A stretch of 33,885 bases of DNA from Deltaproteobacteria bacterium (GTDB lineage Bacteria > Myxococcota_A > Polyangia > JACPQR01), in NCBI GenBank assembly GCA_016190375.1, contig JACPQR010000108.1, forward strand, positions 1 to 33,885, given 5' to 3'. This document shows, piece after piece, positions 33,695-33,885 of this stretch; the first letter of the stretch is position 1; each line of letters begins with the position of its first letter. The notes beneath the pieces were generated by a model, which was not told the DNA's origin, made no database searches, and saw only the letters and a list, made by a program, of their open reading frames with translations. The position numbers and the translations under genes were made by a program.

Positions 33695-33885
33695 TGCGCG
33701 CCATCCCGCAGGCCCTCTGCTGGGCGCCGTCGCAAACCATGCCTATCCGGTTGCTTGCCAAGCCGGATCCGGACGGGCAGGGATTGAACAGGCGACAGGC
33801 GACAGGCAGCCGGCGACGGGCAATTCCGGACCCGGACGAGCAGCGCGTGCGTCCGGCGGCTGCCAGGTGCCAGTTGCCTGTCGCC
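33695..33885. other. Intergenic region with a hairpin and a heptamer-periodic palindrome, cut by the window edge
   Basis: No coding sequence is evident. At 33745-33768 ATCCG and GCTT pair with AAGC and CGGAT around a 3-nt loop with a 3-nt bulge. There is no T-run after it, so terminator activity is doubtful. From 33789 five 7-bp units follow in register (CAGGCGA twice, then CAGGCAG, CCGGCGA, CGGGCAA, to 33823). The right edge carries their inverted counterparts; GGCGACAGGC at 33791-33800 is exactly complementary to 33876-33885. CCGGACG (33832-33838) and CGTCCGG (33850-33856) form an inner stem. Confidence 0.7.

Overview
The window is GC-rich throughout (roughly 70 %, judged by eye) and densely coded, with 24 protein genes and no RNA gene that I can see. 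The gene content points to a member of the Myxococcota or a relative: two transmembrane eukaryotic-like Ser/Thr kinases with PEGA domains, an FHA plus sigma-54 activator, an OmpA protein with thrombospondin type-3 repeats, an AgmX/PglI-like C-terminal domain, and a set of very cysteine-rich lipoproteins. The phylum is an inference from gene families; no rRNA or marker gene is present.

Layout. 1-2765 (minus): a PEGA Ser/Thr kinase that runs off the left edge in a perfect 15-bp repeat coding GGQQQ. 2907-7220 (plus): a tightly overlapping run of a gluzincin-like lipoprotein, a small exported protein and two CPA-type cation/proton antiporters. 7174-10844 (minus): a large exported NAGPA-like protein and a flippase-like membrane protein. 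11008-14449 (plus): a HEAT-repeat protein followed by a propeller/HEAT/AgmX/proline-rich lipoprotein. 14510-15733 (plus): a DUF4143 ATPase. 15747-17697 (minus): an OmpA/TSP3 protein and a small membrane protein. 17803-19835 (plus): thiolase and 3-hydroxyacyl-CoA dehydrogenase. 19874-27223 (minus): five genes, read as PEGA kinase, then three Cys-repeat lipoproteins (8, 17 and 3 repeats), then a small Cys-motif lipoprotein. 27273-29752 (plus): a PEGA protein and a kelch-like lipoprotein, divergent from the kinase. 29757-31478 (minus): an FHA/sigma-54 activator. 31787-33694 (plus): crotonase and acyl-CoA dehydrogenase.

How the genes may work together. Thiolase, hydroxyacyl-CoA dehydrogenase, crotonase and acyl-CoA dehydrogenase make a complete four-step short-chain acyl-CoA cycle, but they lie as two pairs separated by about 12 kb. 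That interval (19874-31478) looks like an accessory signalling and surface island: a membrane kinase translationally coupled to a Cys-repeat lipoprotein, further paralogous lipoproteins, a PEGA protein, a kelch lipoprotein and a regulator with a phosphothreonine-reading FHA domain. I propose this as a candidate undescribed system.

The island also carries two kinds of unusual repeat DNA. One is a family of nested palindromes (three copies, one of them inserted in frame inside the kinase gene). The other is a 236-bp foldback element with perfect 19-bp terminal inverted repeats and a 7-bp target duplication, next to the ribosome binding site of the FHA regulator. A different heptamer-periodic palindrome begins at the right edge. 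Several genes lack a Shine-Dalgarno sequence and have a -10-like box 8 to 11 nt before the start codon, which suggests leaderless transcripts.
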